Source of the DNA: Hanleya hanleyi
Lineage: Eukaryota > Mollusca > Polyplacophora > Lepidopleurida > Hanleyidae
DNA length: 64,000 nucleotides
Assembly: GCA_036873755.1 (NCBI GenBank)
Contig: JAVTVY010018802.1
Coordinates: 19,934-83,933 of the forward strand
Reading direction: 5' to 3'
The position numbers and the translations under genes were made by a program. The notes under the pieces were generated by a model. The model was given only the letters and a program-made list of their open reading frames with translations, ran no database searches and was not told where the DNA came from. Shown here piece after piece: positions 35,917-47,644 of the stretch (the first letter of the stretch is position 1; each line of letters opens with the position of its first letter).

Positions 35917-37611
35917 GTAGGACCGTGGCTTGTCAGACTCTCGGTGTTCCGCATACGGCCGTGACTTCTCGGAGCTGTGGTCTCGGCGAGCTGTATAAGG
36001 CCATACTGTGCTGGTGCCGGGGTCCCGCTCTGGCGATGGAGTCCGTGGTCTTGGCTTCCGGACTGCCTTCTTCGCCGTGCCAGTCTGTGCCTCCGGGGTA
36101 CGGCTCTTGGACGGGCCCCTGTCAGAAGACTTTCTTCCTTGGGTCGTGGAGACTTGGATGAACGGGAGCTGTTATCCGAGGACTCTCCCTGACTTCTCCC
36201 ATGAAGCCAAACTTGACTTGACTTTAATCTTCAGAGAAAGTTTCGGCCTTCGGGAATGCGGCTTGAATCCACCGCTGTACCACCGAAAATCTGGCGTAGA
36301 CGAATAAAACTGAAATCCCGGTATCGTTGTGATGAACGGCTGTGTTCCCGGGATCTTCATGCTGTAGTACGGTTCCGAGCTGTCTCCCGAACCGTGGTGT
36401 AGCATTCTGGCTAAGCCCGTCCTAAGTAATCCGTACTGTGTAAGTCCGTGACTTCTATGTGCGGTTCCACGGTGCTCTGGATAAGTCCGTTCCCAATAGG
36501 TCCGTGATTTGCTTGCGCCGGGGTACGACTTCGAACTCTGGATCTGTCCATGTTATGGCCCAGAAGGTTCACCAGTAGCCGGGTCCGTGCATCGGTATCG
36601 GAGTATCGTGCATCGGTATCAGAGTACCGTCGATCTGTATAGTCTTGAATTCTCACGGTACCCCGGTAGTCCCTGTAGGCTCTTGGCTTGACGGGGTCTC
36701 GGAGTTCTGCATTGGGCCGTGATTTCTCAGAGCCATGGTCCCGTATGCTGATCTAAAGTCCGTGACCTCTTAGATGTGGACTCCCGGTGAGACGTAGACT
36801 CTCGGCGTACTGGATAAGTCCGTTCTTCATAGGTCCGTGTCGTTCCCTGTCTGGGGTGTCGAGGTCCCGTTCCGGCGATCGAATCCGTCTCTTAGACTTC
36901 CCTTGGTAGTCCCGGTCTGTGCTCCGGACTGTAGACTTGTCCACCGTTCCAGCCTGTAGCTCCAGGGTACGGCTCTTTGCCGGGTCCCGGCTCTTCACCA
37001 GGTCCCGGCTAGAAGACTTGTCTTTCTTGAGTTGCGGAGACTTGGATGAACGGGAACTGTTATCCGAGGTCTGCCCAGATCCGTGGTTGTAACGGCTCCG
37101 GTATAGAGTCCGTGACAGCATCTTCTCCGATGAACTTGAACTAGACCGTGTCTTGAGTCTGTAACTTGTTCATCGTCTTGAAATGTAGCTCCAGGGTACT
37201 GCTCTTCGCCGGTTCCCGGCTAGTAGACGTGTCCCTCTCAAAGACCTGTTTTCTTGCCGTCTTGCTGGCGAACTTGAACTGGACCGTGGAGCCGTGTATC
37301 TTGTATCCGTGAAGGGTCTGTTCTGTTTCACGGGACTGTTGTGAAGATTCCACTGGCGCTGGTAGGAAAATTAAACATTTATAAATAATGTTGGTGTTTG
37401 TTACCAAATCAAACCTGTTATCACTTTAATGCCAATATCCTCCATTTGGAGATCTTCTGCAAACAAAATTATCTCCCTTGATCGCTGCGTCGATCGTCCG
37501 CCAGGTGGCGTGCACTCCGCGCATGTCCATCACTCTTTTTCCCATGTTGAGCAAGACCTGTTTTGAGTCAAGGCCGAGCAAAGAGGGGAGGATGGGTTGG
37601 GCAAATCAACG

Positions 37612-37705
37612 TTGATAACAGGTTTGATTTGGTAACAAACACCAACATTATTTATAAATGTTTAATGTTTGTGTCCCAAATCTTCACCTGTTATCACTTT
37701 AATGC
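37612..37705. repeat. Internal complementary region of DIRS copy B
   Basis: The inverse complement joins copy B's right end (GATTTGGGACACAAAC at 43748-43763) through ATT to its left end (AAACATTTATAAATAATG from 37373). It carries copy B-specific bases, so it matches copy B and not copy A. Confidence 0.8.
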
Positions 37706-38089
37706 CAGACTCCCAACAGAGGAGGTTGGGTAGCCGGCCTTGTGACTTGCTTTTGGATTAAGCGGAGCACGCCTTGTTCTGATTTTGTAAATCTAATATG
37801 CTTAATAATATCCTGATAATTCCCGTGTCGTATAGAAGCGTAGGGAGCTCAAGGTATTACAAGTAATGCGGCGAGAGGTGGACTCTGTTCCATCGTTTGC
37901 TCGCATACTTAGCTAGATAATCAGATGCCATCGTGATGTCTTGAAGTCCCTTTGTCTCTGGCATGGTATGTCTTCTATACTTACCGAATTGTCGGGATCT
38001 TGCTTGCTTGATCGGTGCCCCCCCTTTTTTTGATAGGAGTGGTAGACTATACCCTAGGTTGTAGCTATAGGTCCAGTGTAGTCATCCTA

Positions 38090-39560
38090 TCTGTCTGTAC
38101 AGGCATGTCTGAAGATAGCAATCAGTATGAGTTGAATTGATCGTCCAAGCGCAGGTGTCAACAGTATCGTTAAACGATAAGTTTTCCCCAAAGTGGCCCG
38201 GACGTCACACTGGCTCATCTTGTGAGACGATGTCTCCATAAAGGAGAAGGAGCGTTGATGGCGAGTTGGTTAACCCAGTCGGCAGTCTTCTTCAACCCAG
38301 ACGGTGATCATGGACTAGTGATGTCCGCTGATGGGTCTGTTAGAAGTGATGAGAGAGGAAGACAGCTGGAACCTCTTGTCGGTTCTATAAAGAGTGCTCT
38401 AGGCCTCTGACTGGTTTTTTACCTCTGACTGGATATAAAAAACCTCTTCTCCTCCAGCAGGTACACGAAACCTGTTAGCGCTGGAATCTGGTACAGTCTT
38501 TGGATGTATGGTCCCCGACGTGTGGAATCGTTCTAAATGACGAAATCCGGGATGGGATGAAAGGATCTGGTTGACCAGTCTGTCATCCCTGTCAAGGAAC
38601 TAGGTTCTACTGCGCAATGCTCTGATTGCGTAGTGAAGACTGTCATGGATCTGTCTTGCAGGACAGGATCTTGACTGTAGTTGGTAGAACTGGTTGAATG
38701 GCAGGCGCAAGAATGCCCTAGTACCACATCCAGGTTACCTTGGGTGGTAACTGATGTGTTCGGCGAGACTGTGAGGTGAAGACCCTGGAAAGCCGACATG
38801 CTGGAACGTAGTCGGTTCCGTGGGTGAACTTGACAGCTCTGGATGATGCTGAGTGATACCCCTGTGTACTGCTTGACTGAGATTCTCTGCCCTAATGCAG
38901 AAGGAAAAACCCAGCTGTTGCTGGAACAGAAACAGTGTTGGTCACAGGTCCTCTACTATAGTACATTCTCCGGGCTTGATGCGACTGTACAGTAAATAGT
39001 CGCTTGCTGCTGTCATTGTCTGTACAATTGGTCCTGGAGAAAAAACCCTGGTCTGCAAGGAAAATCTGGACCGTAGCAGACGTGGGGGTTCGGCCGTTGC
39101 GGGTCCCGGTGCCTCCGTGGAAAAGTGAACTTCCGGTTGTAGTACCCTGTAGGACCTGGAGGAAGCTGTCGGCGGGAACCCTGAAGTGATGTGAAACACA
39201 TGGTGTTGTGACATGGTATTGCTGATACCATGCTGCTAGGACCAGTGTCGATGTTTCTAGAGGATGGTGACTGGAATCTTGCTCCCCCCCAAACTTGACG
39301 TAACTGACGACCGTACTGAACGTTCGTAATCAATGCTGATGTGTTGTACAACCGCAACCTCCAAGGGGGACCGCCTTCTAGCGTAGATATCCCTAAGGAA
39401 GATGATGCGCTGCTTGTCTATCGTGGTATCCATGTGATGTGTCGGCTATCTGTTGCCGGACTAATGGACCCCTCTAAGCTATGAATTCCGCATCGGTGAA
39501 TGTGAACTTCTATGTGCTTGGTTGAAACTGCCTCAGGCATCGCCACTCTGGAAGGGGGTG
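38090..39560 (-). pseudogene. Degraded RNase H and recombinase of DIRS copy B
   Basis: This is the homologue of the copy A remnants, with independent frameshifts. Shared landmarks include SLEGSISPATDSRH and the PHHxMCFTSLQG-like stretch in the RNase H zone, and WVNQLAIN followed by WRHRLTR in the recombinase end. No uninterrupted enzyme remains. Confidence 0.45.
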
Positions 39561-41430
39561 AAGATGTTCCGGGACGAGCATCCTTATATTGCTTGTTCTT
39601 GCGCTCAGGATCAGTTGTAGTTGAGAAACTGTAATGAGGAGTACCTGGAGCTAGCCAAACTGTGCTAGGTCCCGGGTGAGTAGTAGACTGTAGTTCCATC
39701 CCACGGACCTCTGGGTCATGGTGTTGATGGTCTGGTTCTCGGTGCAGGTTCCAATGCCGGAAACCTGCCTGTCGCTTGAATATAGCCGTACTACATAATC
39801 CGTGGGGTCCCAGGAAATATCCCTGGACCGCCATGATCATCGAGGCGAAACTCGAAAAAGGCCTCTCGAAACGTCGAAAAATGACTCGGGAGTCGGAGTC
39901 CAACTCCTGTGGAGTCGAATATGCTCAGTAAGTGTCCGGCTCCGTCGTCTGGTCCGGTCTCTACTGTCATCCCGATGAATGCTGGAGTCCGAGGTTCTGT
40001 TCTGGAGTCCTAGCTCGCATTCCGGATTAGAGATGACTATCCTCGTGTCCTATTCCAGTGTCCGGGTCCGTGTTGACTTGGCCTTGGAAGGGACCTCAAT
40101 GTGAACCTAGGCTTGCCCACTGTAGACTGGGTGTCTCATTCCAAAGAAAAACGTGTTAAGTCAAAACCGACTAGCCGTTTCTCCCGAAATAGATTCCCCT
40201 GATCATGATGTCGGGTGTAGGTGGAGTCCTAGATTATCCGATGAGGAGTAGGATCCGGCTCTTAGAAGACTGAGGATGATCGTCAGATGAAGTGTCGGGA
40301 TCTGGAGTAGACGTCACGTAAGGACTGACTTCTTCGACGCTGATCTTCTATATCATCAGGGTCGACCGTTCTACAATCAGGTGAGTGAAGACTCGAAGCT
40401 TGGGAAGGATGAAAGGATGACTAGTGGTTTGAAGGTGAAGCTTGAGAACCATCAATTCTGACTGACGAGGTTGACCTCTGTCCCGGTCGGAAGATTCCCT
40501 CTTTACCTTGGAACTGTCCTTTCTTGTAAGGGTGAACACCACTCTGAGCATCTTGCTTGGGTTGTCCGAGTTCTGACCGGAAAGACCCTCCGTGGCGATC
40601 TCCTCTGTAAGAGTCGATAAGGCGCCGAAGAATTCCATCTTGGCCCGTGAAAAAGGTCAATGATCCCGCTTATGCTTCACGTCTGGATCCTGAATCACCT
40701 TTGAAAATAGCCGTCAGGAACCAATCAGAGTATGATGTAATTCTGTGTTGTGTCAGCATCATATCTTCCACAGCACAGGCTTGTCTCTGTTGAAGTACCC
40801 CCGCTGGTGTCCTCGTGAAGTTCAACAGTCTGTCAAGATCCGGTTCAGACTTCGGGCCCTGAACGGTGGATTGTCTCCGTGAAGAGTGTAAGCCTTGTAA
40901 GGACCGGGCTCCTGGAGAGATGACGAAGTCTCCAATTGTCGATCCAGTGCGTCGTATAGGTTGACTGATGCTGGAGATGGTGCGCAGGTTGGCGCAGCTT
41001 CCTCCTCAGAAGGTTTGTTAAAACCGTAAAGAGGTGTCGTAGTAAGTTTTCTTCGTTCCCGGCGAGGTCATCGGGCTGCTTGTCATCGCCGACCACCGGT
41101 CTGGGCATCTCTGGAGTCAACGTGTGTACCGCCGCTATCCTGACTTTGAAGGGTAGCATGTCTTATTCTTCTACCTCCGTCTGACGTAGGAGGTGAATCT
41201 GTATGAGATGAGGATGCCGAGGAAGTGAAAGGTCGTGTCATCTCACGGGTCTCCGATGAAGGGACTCTACCCTGGTAAGGGGCTGTGAAGCCTGGAGATG
41301 ACTGCCTTTTGTCCAGGCTTGCCGCTGTAAGTTTTCTCCGTTTCCGGACGGGGTCAGCTGGCTGCTTGTCATCGCCGACCACCGATCTGGTCATCTCTGG
41401 AACCAGCGTGTGAACCGCCGCTATCCTGGC

Positions 41431-42438
41431 TTAAAACGGTAGTCCGTCCTTGTTCTTGTCTTCTACCTCCGACTGATGGGAGGGAGGTGACTCTGTATGA
41501 GACGAGGATGGCGAGTGAGTGGAACGTCGTGCGCAATCCTCGTAGTCTGAACCTGAGTCTGCGTCGCTAGCAGAATGGGGTCGTGTCATCTCATGGGTCT
41601 CCGGTGAAGGGACCTCTACCATGGTAAGGGGCTGTATAGTCGGGAGATGACTGTGCTTCTTGACCAATCTCGGTGCAGTGGAATGGTGATCCACGGATTC
41701 CTTTTCACCTCTGGTGCGTTTATCCCGATGCTCCGGTTTATCCCGTGCTTGTTGACGGGAAACCGGTGAATGGCTTCTTCCTTGTCTGGTGTAAGGTCGC
41801 TCCGGGGTATGGTACCTATGGTACCGACTCCGGTTAGGTGGACTAGGTGAAGGGGTCCGACGTCTGGGATGGTCCCTCTCCCGATGATGACGTACAGGAT
41901 AGGAATCTCGGCGTTGTAACGGTGTGCGACTTCGTTTACGAGATCTGCTTGCCGTAGTACCGAGGTGTGGTTCCGTTGTACGGGTCCAAACTTGAGTGGA
42001 GGCCGGCTCACGGAGTTCTGGCTGAGTCCGTTCCTCATAAGTCCGTGACTTCTTGGATGTGGAGTCTCGGTGATCTGTATAAGTCCGTTCTGCTTGAGTC
42101 CGTGACCTCTCAGATGTAGATTCACGGCGCGCTGGATAGGTCCGTGAAGTATCCCGTTCCGTGGTACGGCTGCAGGCCGTGGTACGGTTCTGGGCTGTAG
42201 CTTCGTCCCGCAGTGCTCCGGTATCGGAGTTACGGCGGTCTGGATAGGTCCGTGAGGTCTCCCTTTCCGTGCTACGGCTCCGGTCCCTGTAGGCCTTTGG
42301 CTTGTCCGACTCCCGGCGTCCCGTATAGGGCCGTGACTCCGTGCCGTGGACCCGGTGAGCTGTGCTTGAGCCGGGGTCTCGCTGTAGTGGTGGAGTCCGT
42401 GATCTTGATTGTCGGACTGCTTTCTTCGCCGTGTCCAT
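41431..42438 (-). CDS. RS-rich Gag-like protein of DIRS copy B
   Basis: This 335-residue frame has the same RS/RT-repeat composition as the copy A Gag, for example SRSRTPPLQRDPG, SRKRSRTPLQRRDSYP and RRRTPSPSPPNRSRY, followed by a serine-rich acidic tail. The stop at 41431 precedes the conserved C-terminal part, which continues in other frames (about 41394-40845), so the gene is broken. RS-rich Gag in both copies shows the composition is an old property of this family. Its function is unknown; binding RNA through the basic repeats would be plausible. Confidence 0.5.
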   Translation of the reverse strand: MDTAKKAVRQSRSRTPPLQRDPGSSTAHRVHGTESRPYTGRRESDKPKAYRDRSRSTERETSRTYPDRRNSDTGALRDEATAQNRTTACSRTTERDTSRTYPARRESTSERSRTQAERTYTDHRDSTSKKSRTYEERTQPELREPASTQVWTRTTEPHLGTTASRSRKRSRTPLQRRDSYPVRHHRERDHPRRRTPSPSPPNRSRYHRYHTPERPYTRQGRSHSPVSRQQARDKPEHRDKRTRGEKESVDHHSTAPRLVKKHSHLPTIQPLTMVEVPSPETHEMTRPHSASDADSGSDYEDCARRSTHSPSSSHTESPPSHQSEVEDKNKDGLPF

Positions 42439-43614
42439 CTGTGTCTCCGGGGTACGGCGGTTCTTGGGGACTTGGATGAACGGGAGTTGGTATCCGAGGA
42501 CTCGCTTTGATCCGTGACTGTGACAGGGCTGTCTAGTAGAGTCCGTGTCAGCACTCTAGCCGGTGCAGTAGAAGTAAACCGTATCGCCGTGGCTTGGGCT
42601 TGACTGGTCTGCACTTTGCCTATTCTCTCGGTATCCCGTTAGTCTCTGTAGGCTCTTGGCTTGACGGGGTCTCGGAGTTCTGCATTGGGCTGATCTCTCA
42701 GAGCCATGGTCCCGTATGCTGATCTAAAGTCCGTGGTCTGTAGGTGTGGACTCCCGGTGAGACGTAGACTCTCGGCGTACTGGATAAGTCCGAACTTCAT
42801 AGGTCCGTGTCGTTCTCTGTCCCGAGGTACGGCTCCGGGCCATAGTACCGCCTCTGGAAGTAACCTCTCTCTCCGATGGTCGGGTCCGAGGTGCTCTGCA
42901 GTCGGAGTCCCGGTGCTCTAAGGTGTCGAGGTCCTTGGAGGTCCAGGGTACGGCTCTGTCCCGGGTCCCGGTTCTCCACCAGGTCCCGGCTGGCAGACTT
43001 GACTTTCTTGAGTTGCGGAGACTTGGATGAACGGGAACTGTAATCCGAGGTCTGCCCAGATCCGTAGTTGTAACGGCTCCGGTATAGAGTCCGTAACTCA
43101 TCTTCTCCGGTGAACTTGAACTAGGCCGTCTTGGGTCTGTAACTTGTTCACCATCTTAAAATGTAGCTCCAGGGTACTGCGTTTCGCCGTGGAGCTGTGA
43201 TCCTGTGTCCGTGATCTGTACTGTTTCACGGGTCTGTTGTGAAAATTCCACTGGCAACAGTATCGTTTTCAACGATAAGTTGCTGGTAGGAACTTCGTTT
43301 ACAGCCAAGTCGTTGAAGAGGGCCTGCGTAGCTTCTCAGCTGGACATCTTGCCAGGTCAATGGCCGCTCTCCAGAGTTGACTGCGTCGCCATAGGTGACT
43401 GTAAACACACCTTTGAAAACAAAGAAAAATGCAAGTCTTTACTGATTAAAACTGACGACATTCTTCGTTCCTATAAATCTATATAGCTGGGCGACTACGT
43501 TGGTTCATAATGAACTACGGGAGAGAAAAATAACCCTAGAGTGCGTCTATAACAATCCAAAAGTTACTGTTTACAGGAGCTCTCTCAAAACAGGTCTTGT
43601 CACCAAGACTGCAA

Positions 43615-43764
43615 GGAAAAAGAGTGATGGACATGCGCGGAGTGCACGCCACCTGGCGGACGATCGACGCAGCGATCAAGGGAGATAATTTTGTTTGCAG
43701 AAGATCTCCAAATGGAGGATATTGGCATTAAAGTGATAACAGGTGAAGATTTGGGACACAAACA
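43615..43764. repeat. Right terminal inverted repeat of DIRS copy B
   Basis: It is the inverse complement of 37400-37550, sharing GGAGATAATTTTGTTTGCAG and the segment up to GACACAAAC. Directly after it the sequence of copy A resumes (CTTCGTTTACAGCC). Confidence 0.8.
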
Positions 43765-44149
43765 CTTCGTTTACAGCCAAGTCGTTGAAGAGGGCCTGAG
43801 TAGCTTGCTTCTCAGCTGGACATCTTGCCAGGTCAGTGGCCGCTCTCCGGAGTTGACTGCGTCGACCATAGGATAGCTATGCCAGGTCACGTCGTCCCAG
43901 TCTGCACATTCACGGCATGTCACTTGACTGTAACACACCTGTGCCCTGCACTTGAAACAAAGAAATGCAAGTCTTTAACTGGTTAAAACTGACGACATGA
44001 TTCGTTTCTTTATTATTCTTTATAGTTGGGTGACTACGTTAGTTCGTAATGAACTGACGGGAGAAAAAAAATAACCCTAGGGTGCGTCTATAACAACCCA
44101 AAAGTTACTGTTTACAGGAGCTCTTTCAAAACACGTCTTGCTACCAAGA

Positions 44150-44306
44150 CTGCAAAGGAAAAAGAGGAAGGGCATGCGCGGAGAGCACGCCACCTAGCGG
44201 ACGATCGACGAGACGATCAGGGGAGATAATTTCTTTGCAGGAGATCTCCAAATGGAGGAATATTGGCACTAAAGTGATAGCAGGTTGAGATTTGAGACAC
44301 AAACAT
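44150..44306. repeat. Right terminal inverted repeat of DIRS copy A
   Basis: It is the inverse complement of 31600-31728 with almost no mismatches (GGAGATAATTTCTTTGCAGG and neighbours) and ends GACACAAACAT, the bases that also open the left end as ATG. Confidence 0.8.
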
Positions 44307-44322
44307 AGATTACCCTAGCCTA

Positions 44323-45238
44323 GTGTGACCAATTAGCGTGTGGGTTGTAATAGCGTGGGTTGGAAGCTTATATTCCTCCTGCATAGAAAAATATCCAACA
44401 GAATGAAATGAAATGTAATACGAGAATTCAATTCAATTTTATTTGTACCAAACGCCTTTGACAAGGAAGTGCACAAAAATAATTTTAAAAAAAACAACAT
44501 GACAATAATAACAGAAGTGCCGTAGCACTATAAGTCTTTGATTAGATAATAATACTATAACAGGGTACTATCATGCACAGTGTGATGGGAGTTCTCTTCC
44601 CTAGACCAGTGAAGTTATATTGTTATCACATGGTAATAACTTATTTAAAGCCGATCTCAGCCGTCTTAAGTTTATGTTCCTCGTGACATGCATGTACATG
44701 TAATGTATTTACTATTGAGGAAACCAGTATTGTCTTTATTCTGATCTATCTAATTCCTGCTTTGGTGGTTAACTTGGTGAGTAAATGAAGCAGACGACAT
44801 CCTTTACCGTATTTACACCATTGAAAAAGCTATCAACCACTTCAAATGCTTGGATTTCCGTGAAGCAACTAAGATATTTGCTAAACATAGTATTTTCCGA
44901 TGAGTTGATTTTCTGACTATTTTCAGAATTGGCGAAATTCAGTTTCCTTACCGTAAACATTTTCCACAATGTGGTTCACTGGCAAATGTTGCATAGGAAA
45001 TCAATGTTAGCAGTAGATAACGACTGCTCCACAAACTTTATAATGGTGGATTTTTTCTTGGTGGGTGCATCATTTGTGTGAAATAACGAGACTTATTAGT
45101 TAGAATATATAGAATATAATGTTTTATCGGTGCAAGGATATTCATAAGAACCCAGCTTTATTTATACAACAAAATTGTCACCAGTAATGGGAAAAAATTT
45201 GTCAAAATAACGAAAACCCACGCTAATTGGTTACACAG
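44323..45238. mobile_element. Possible DNA transposon with short inverted ends
   Basis: TGTGACCAATTAGCGTGTGG at the left and the inverse of the right end, TGTAACCAATTAGCGTGGG, match over about 19 bases. No target duplication or transposase was identified. It stands directly beside the DIRS element. Confidence 0.4.
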
Positions 45239-45267
45239 ATCGGCAAATAGCCACCTGTGCACTTCTA

Positions 45268-45946
45268 CTACTGTCTGTCCCAGATAATATATCCGAGACG
45301 TCTCGTCTGATTTATCAAAAAATAAAGATGGTTATAATCTGAAACTTACTTGTGTGGTCAAACATGAATTGACCAATTTTTCTACAAACAACAAGTAAAA
45401 GTGATCAGGAGGAGAAATTGTTTTTGACATAGACACTTCACGGGTTAATCTAGCGACGTGCGCCATGTTGCTTTGATGAGTCCAAAGCAACGGCGGGATG
45501 TAAGATGTCCGGTACACATCAAGGGAGGTAATCCAAATAAACAAATAATTCATGAATATATTATCAGAATTTTTATATCAAATTATTTATTTAAATGGCT
45601 CCGACCATCATCGTTGCTTTTATTAATGTATAGGAGAGTTTCTTCTCTTGGAATGTCAAGTGGTCTCCACTGACAACAGAGGGCGTAACTTCCAATCACC
45701 CCTTACGTTTCACCAGCATTGGACTGACCCACAAAAAGACAAATTATGGTGCTGATTTCCACCCAGACATTTCACACGTAAAAAAACAATCTTTATGATG
45801 ACCACTTTTACTTGTTGCCAGGAGACCATACTTGGAAAAAAATTGGTCAATTCATGTTTGACCACACGACTAAGTTTCAGATTATAACCATCTTTAGTTT
45901 TCGATAAATCAGACGTGACGTCTCGGATATCTGGGACAGACAGTAG
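45268..45946. mobile_element. Foldback element with long inverted arms
   Basis: The arm at 45268-45440 (CTACTGTCTGTCCCAGATA, AAAGATGGTTATAATCTGAA, GGTCAAACATGAATTGACC) recurs inverted at about 45760-45946. About 330 bases of unrelated sequence lie between. Small indels separate the arms. No protein is encoded. Confidence 0.8.
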
Positions 45947-46061
45947 GCATGCACACTTGAAAAGTTCGGTCGAAAACAATGACAAAATGATACAGAAATA
46001 ATCCTGACAGGTTCTTCTTTATTCCATGAAAGTCTAGTCTAGTCCTGGGTTAATCTAGTTT

Positions 46062-46481
46062 TTAACGAAGACTAAAAAATGCAGTAAAATTGGTCGCTAA
46101 TTGGCAGGATTGTGAAGACTGTGTCTGGGCGCCGATTGCTGCGCAGCCTGATAAATTGCAATCAGGAAATGTTACGTCAGCGATCCGATGACCAATGATT
46201 TGACCTTTGACAAAACCTGTTTGACATGTTTTGACTGAAGACACATCATCCACGAGGTCCCCAAACAACACAAATGAATGGAACGAGTTGAAAAATCTGG
46301 AACCATTAGCCTTGAACTGAAACGCAATCATATTTTTCGTCAAAGGGCTTTCGAGCGCGCCGAAGTAAGCAATATCATAAGGACTGATATTAATAGGATG
46401 AACAACTGTACAAATCTTTCTTTCTAAAACCCTGTAAAACGTCTGTAATCCTTGAAACATTTTATAGACCCGCTCTTCCAC
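46062..46481 (-). CDS. Unrecognised open frame, doubtful
   Basis: A 139-residue frame (first ATG at 46460) is preceded by CTATAAA. It has normal amino-acid composition, with a C-terminal part containing two cysteines near GCAAIGAQ. No family was recognised, and no splice or transcript evidence can be read. It could be a chance frame or a lost exon between MMAB and MVK. Confidence 0.2.
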   Translation of the reverse strand: MEERVYKMFQGLQTFYRVLERKICTVVHPINISPYDIAYFGALESPLTKNMIAFQFKANGSRFFNSFHSFVLFGDLVDDVSSVKTCQTGFVKGQIIGHRIADVTFPDCNLSGCAAIGAQTQSSQSCQLATNFTAFFSLR

Positions 46482-47591
46482 TTTCCCGAGAAAGAAAACA
46501 GTGAGGCGCTCGACGGGTGGGACTCGCCTGTGTTACACAGTAGGCTGAGTCAACACACAGAACATAATTTTCTTAAGTCAGCTACCCGACCCACCTGAAC
46601 AGGTATGAGAGTTATTTCTCTTGCTTTGAAGTTCTCTTTGAACACGTAACTTCCGCTTTGCACTTTTGATGGCGATTTCACGTTTTAAGCTCTGTGAATG
46701 TGGAACTTCTTTTACCAGTTGTGATCATTTGGCTTGTTGTACTGCACTTGAATGGTAAATGTTATCATCAGATGCGGGAAATGTTGAAATTGGCCTGATT
46801 CTGGCAAAATGGGATGATTCTGCCCAATTTGGGAGAATGACGTCATGAATCCTCACCCCAATTAGGCTGAATTAATCGTAACCCAAAGTGATCATTTTTT
46901 TACAATGATAAATATCTCAAATTATGAGCTGACCACTTTTGGAGCTAAAATAGGGGACATGCTTTCTCCGATACCATAAAATTTATGACGTACATTTACT
47001 TATGAATTGTGCAGGAAAGTGAAATATGTTGTCTTGCAAAAAATGATAAATCTGGTTGATACTACTTTCCCGTTTATAAGTTTTCGATAGAAAAACAGGC
47101 CTGGCCGTTTAAGGAGCGCAATCGCGCTCGCGCTCCATCACGCTCCTAATTTTCTTTCGAGGAGCATCATTTTCGCGCACCTAGGATCGTCAGTCTGTGT
47201 TGTTGTTGTTGTAATACGATGAAGCACTGTTGGTAGGCTGCATTAAGAAAAGCTTTTGATATAATGCCTGCCTCACCTCATGACTTGCCAAGAATAGTTT
47301 CCCAGTCTTTCCCTACATTTCTTTAATCAAAGTATACTTTAATGAACAAAGTAAATTCCTGCCATCTTTCCCGTTTTTCATGGATGAAAAAACACTTGTG
47401 AAGTTACGTTACTTTTCTACCTTTTTCACAAAAGAGTTCCAATCAACTAAAGGACAGACTTGTACTCAACTAACAATATTTTGACACACTTTCTCTTCAT
47501 TTTGAGCATTTAGTAGGCTATCTATTGTCCAAATCTGTATAAATATATTTGTGAACAGCTTATTTCTTTACCAACTTCAACAGAAATATTG

Positions 47592-47644
47592 TTTTATCAT
47601 AAAGTATTTTTATACTTAAAGTATAAAAATACTTTATGATAAAA
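47592..47644. repeat. Perfect 53-bp palindrome
   Basis: Two 26-base arms (TTTTATCATAAAGTATTTTT then ATACTT, and the inverse) are separated by a single A. It would extrude as a long AT-rich hairpin. It lies inside the DNA transposon at 46776-48983. Confidence 0.9.

Larger units (their letters stand above)
37369..43764 (-). mobile_element. Inner nested DIRS-like retrotransposon (copy B)
   Basis: Copy B repeats the structure of copy A over 6.4 kb. Left terminus at 37369-37550, ICR at about 37612-37705, recombinase and RNase H remnants at about 38090-39560, RS-rich Gag at 41431-42438, right terminus at about 43615-43764. It split copy A between GGTAGGAA (37361-37368) and CTTCGT (from 43765). The unbroken form of that site, GGTAGGAACTTCG, is visible in copy B's own homologous segment at 43286-43298. 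The insertion therefore made no target duplication longer than about one base, as expected for a tyrosine recombinase. Its ends are more like each other than like copy A's. Confidence 0.8.
31553..44306 (-). mobile_element. Outer DIRS-like tyrosine-recombinase retrotransposon (copy A)
   Basis: DIRS elements integrate with a tyrosine recombinase and carry inverted termini plus an internal complementary region (ICR) instead of LTRs. Here the left end (31553-31728) and right end (about 44150-44306) share a nearly identical inverted segment of about 130 bp. The ICR at about 31797-31890 is the inverse complement of the right end joined directly to the left end, as in a circular intermediate. Minus-strand order: RS-rich Gag pieces (37121-34984), RNase H-like remnants (about 33720-33300), recombinase remnants (about 33180-32280), ICR, terminus. 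A second copy (B) is inserted near its 5' end. Many frameshifts and stops occur, and no reverse transcriptase core was recognised, so it is dead or non-autonomous. Confidence 0.8.

Noticed and set aside
35097..35954. 285-residue frame overlapping the RS-rich frame, and its counterpart at 41616-42614
   Set aside because: These are alternate readings of the same arginine-codon-rich DNA. The RS frame has the conserved C-terminal block and is the better candidate.
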